Shown here one piece after another: positions 53,001-53,998 of a stretch of 53,998 bases of DNA. Every line of letters starts with the position of its first letter. Position 1 is the stretch's first letter. Position numbers and translations under genes: made by a program. The notes under the pieces are model-generated. The model was not told where the DNA came from. It did not search any database and saw only the letters and a list, made by a program, of their open reading frames with translations. The DNA comes from an uncultured Sulfitobacter sp. (GTDB taxonomy: Bacteria > Pseudomonadota > Alphaproteobacteria > Rhodobacterales > Rhodobacteraceae): assembly GCA_913060815.1 (NCBI GenBank), contig CAJXSZ010000022.1, positions 1 through 53,998 of the forward strand, read 5' to 3'.

Positions 53001-53998
53001 CAGACCCGAATGGCGATCCGTTGACTGTGATCGAGGCGACATCGCCCGATGGCACGGTTGTAATCAACGACGACGGCACGCTGGACTTCACACCTGCGGA
53101 TGATTTTGTGGGCGAGGCAACGATCACATACACGATCACAGACCCCGACGGGAACGAAGACACAGCTGAAGTGCTTGTCTCCGTTGTCGCAGAGCCCAAT
53201 GACATCATCGCCGTAGACGATACGGCCGAGACCGATGAGGACACTGCTGTCACCATCGATGTGCTGGCAAATGATGAAGATCCAAACGGCGATCCGATCA
53301 CCGTCACGGCGGCCACCAGCCCCGACGGCACAGTCGAAATCAACGACGACGGTACGATCACCTTTACGCCTGCGGCTGATTTCAACGGCGAAGCAACGAT
53401 CGATTACACGATTGAGGATGACAACGGTGGCGTAGATACCGCGACAGTTACAGTCACCGTAAACCCGGTAAACGATCCCCCTGTAGCGGTTGACGACACA
53501 GCTGATGTGGACGCGGGCGAGACGGTCACGATCGCTGTGCTGGACAATGACAGCGACGTAGACGGCGACGATCTGACAGTCACTGCGGCGACTTCGGATG
53601 ACGGAACGGTCTCGGTCAACGACGATGGCACAATTGATTTCACACCTAGCGACGGTTTCACCGGTGACGCTGTCATCAACTACACCATTACCGACGGCAA
53701 CGGTGGTGAGGACACGGCGATTGTGACTGTAACAGTGGCGGATCAGACGCCAGTTGCGGTGGATGATGTTGCGGAGACGGATGAGGACACGCCGGTGACC
53801 ATTCCGGTTCTGGCGAATGACACGGATCCGAACCTTGATCCGCTGACCGTGATCGAAGCGACATCGCCTGACGGTGATGTTGTGATCAACGACGACGGCA
53901 CGCTGGAGTTCACGCCTGCGCCGGACTTCAACGGCGAGACGGTGATCACCTACACGATCACGGACCCTGACGGGAACGAGGACACGGCGGAAGTCGTG
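50024..53998 (+). CDS. giant RTX / tandem cadherin-like surface protein (3' end outside window)
   Basis: AGGAG lies 8 bases before the ATG, and the frame stays open for 1325 codons to the window edge. Order: N-terminal beta-sandwich-like domain (1-165; FNALATGETVADQF, MIFDTNNPSG); a short RTX block (229-264); a middle domain (270-470) containing FNINDIDGDSLVRV; a second RTX block (479-542; GGAGNDTIFGEGGDDTLTGG); then eight ~92-residue repeats from 600 on. Each repeat begins AVDD and contains INDDGT and DFNGEA-type motifs, as in cadherin-like tandem-95 proteins. There is no N-terminal signal peptide, which fits type I secretion with a C-terminal signal beyond the window. A calcium-dependent adhesin or biofilm role is inferred. 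Confidence 0.92.
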   Translation, partial: MIRTIDFNALATGETVADQFADIGVRVIASANAPAPSGNQAMIFDTNNPSGEDQDLATDNLDNVLIISEDGDAADPDDNAAGGLVAFEFDNAVDIKSLTFIDIEEAAQMRFFDAEGNLLSEQFVQPTANNGQSVVQLFVPGTVRFEVELGGSGAIDNLVFDDVSADDPVDPVDPIDPTPSTGDGIVSGDDAANTIDLGYTGDPDGDRIDAADAVIEGEAPQDDIVDARGGDDNISSFEGDDDVYAGAGDDTVDGGAGDDLIFGDRTLAGDGGTGNGARESFNWSEAGFAPGEDVTSFTQDTGSANVTFTILSATPKTTTAFSSDAQLTTGIDGGDETVDTNSSLASETRENAGEAETYELAFDTPVSNVDFNINDIDGDSLVRVLAFDADGNPLPVTLVAGSGITLIDTNGDGSVDTADADGGYASADNPIYSMQVGIAGPVSRIEIVHEQDGPNGTSVNITDVFFDVDDGGVVTPVEGGDDVLFGGAGNDTIFGEGGDDTLTGGEGADDLFGGDDADLIVGGDTGDVVDGGTGGVDNDTLDLSASGPLRVVGQTTDADGNSTSGTIEFLNDDGSVSGTMIFAEIENLILPDVVGNTDPLAVDDVAETDEDTAVIIDVLGNDSDPEGDALTVTDATSPNGTVVINGDGTLEFTPNADFNGDAVINYTISDGNGGTDDATVTVTVNPVNDDPVAVDDADDTPFETPVTIDVLANDSDVDGDDLTVTAATSADGTVTINDDGTLTFTPADGFEGDATINYTITDGNGGFDDAVVTVTVAEADDQAPTAVDDVAETPEDTPVTIAVLANDTDPNLDPLTVTEATSPDGTVVINDDGTLEFTPAPDFNGEAVISYTITDPDGNVDTAEVLVTVTPVNDDPVAVDDAEDTPFETPVTIAVLDNDSDVDGDPLEVAAATSPDGTIEINDDGTITFTPNDGFEGEATIDYTITDGNGGFDSAVVTVTVAADPDQTPNAVDDVAETDQETLVSIDVLGNDTDPNGDPLTVIEATSPDGTVVINDDGTLDFTPADDFVGEATITYTITDPDGNEDTAEVLVSVVAEPNDIIAVDDTAETDEDTAVTIDVLANDEDPNGDPITVTAATSPDGTVEINDDGTITFTPAADFNGEATIDYTIEDDNGGVDTATVTVTVNPVNDPPVAVDDTADVDAGETVTIAVLDNDSDVDGDDLTVTAATSDDGTVSVNDDGTIDFTPSDGFTGDAVINYTITDGNGGEDTAIVTVTVADQTPVAVDDVAETDEDTPVTIPVLANDTDPNLDPLTVIEATSPDGDVVINDDGTLEFTPAPDFNGETVITYTITDPDGNEDTAEVV
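50708..50815 (+). repeat. first RTX calcium-binding nonapeptide block
   Basis: Residues 229-264 contain about three imperfect GGxGxDxUx repeats (GAGDDTVDGGAGDDLIFG). They are expected to fold into a calcium-filled beta roll after secretion. Confidence 0.85.
51458..51649 (+). repeat. second RTX calcium-binding nonapeptide block
   Basis: Residues 479-542 hold about six nonapeptide units (GGAGNDTIFGEGGDDTLTGG and following), longer and more regular than the first block, ending in NDTLDLS. Confidence 0.88.
51821..53998 (+). repeat. eight tandem ~92-residue cadherin-like repeats
   Basis: Repeat starts are at 51821, 52097, 52376, 52652, 52931, 53207, 53483 and 53753 (residues 600, 692, 785, 877, 970, 1062, 1154, 1244). 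Spacing is 270-279 bases and the last repeat is cut by the window. Two sequence types tend to alternate: type A with ETDEDT and ITDPDGN, and type B with DTPFETP, SDVDGD and ITDGNGG. Confidence 0.92.

Noticed and set aside
50182..53949. Series of Ser/Val/Pro-rich frames on the minus strand
   Set aside because: They are mirror reading of the repeated RTX/cadherin-like gene. Each repeat gives the same shadow frame.
1..53998. CRISPR arrays, insertion sequences or prophage genes
   Set aside because: No regularly spaced short repeats, transposase motifs or phage structural genes were seen. The only tandem repeats are inside the RTX protein gene.

Overview
The window looks like chromosomal DNA of a marine Rhodobacteraceae (Roseobacter-group alphaproteobacterium). 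The basis is the GC-rich codon use, a VPLPA-CTERM protein, a TRAP transporter with a two-component system, a DksA with a reduced zinc finger, a DUF2927 lipoprotein, an RTX/cadherin-like surface protein, and close similarity of most housekeeping proteins to that group. No database search was possible. All family names come from motif recognition. I see no prophage, insertion sequence, integrase or CRISPR array.

Layout. 1-5.4 kb: a truncated tRNA-Asp copy, a BCCT transporter divergent from a class III aminotransferase, a VPLPA-CTERM surface protein, and a second, complete tRNA-Asp. 5.4-9.3 kb: a sulfotransferase-like protein and a glycosyltransferase-like protein, a small membrane protein, and a DsbA-like/esterase pair. 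9.4-18.8 kb, mostly forward: a class I aminotransferase, AmiC-type amidase, PBP1A, RF2, a secreted unknown, an amidase-signature enzyme and a DUF2189 membrane protein. 18.8-25.3 kb, reverse: a Rieske oxygenase with a tiny coupled partner; the acetolactate synthase genes with an unrelated membrane gene between the two subunits, preceded by a promoter, a 15-codon leader peptide with a Leu-Val-Val-Ile-Val run and a terminator; then a histidine kinase/LuxR-type regulator pair. 25.5-30.1 kb: dctP, dctQ and dctM of a TRAP transporter divergent from that pair, both permeases unusually large.

30.3-38.2 kb: Bpt (N-degron pathway), RDD and DUF2852 proteins, glnE with a coupled small gene, a lipoprotein, an RlmI-like RNA methyltransferase whose start codon lies inside a terminator-like hairpin, and a PIN protein. 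38.2-43.4 kb, reverse: moxR, a small membrane protein, a DUF2927 lipoprotein, a 56-residue membrane protein, a CoxE-type VWA protein, the C-terminal stump of a cytochrome P450 and an M48 protease. 43.5-49 kb: dksA, an FAD monooxygenase, an arginase/ornithine cyclodeaminase operon divergent from an Lrp-type regulator, dsbB, a YqaA-like protein and tRNA-Leu(CAA). From 50.0 kb to the window end runs one open frame of at least 1325 codons: an RTX protein with eight tandem ~92-residue cadherin-like repeats, cut by the window edge.

Working together: the ilv locus appears to be controlled by ribosome-mediated attenuation. Arginase and ornithine cyclodeaminase form an arginine-to-proline route next to their probable regulator. 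AmiC, PBP1A and the M48 protease serve the envelope. MoxR and the VWA protein form a chaperone-like pair whose likely former P450 neighbour has been lost.
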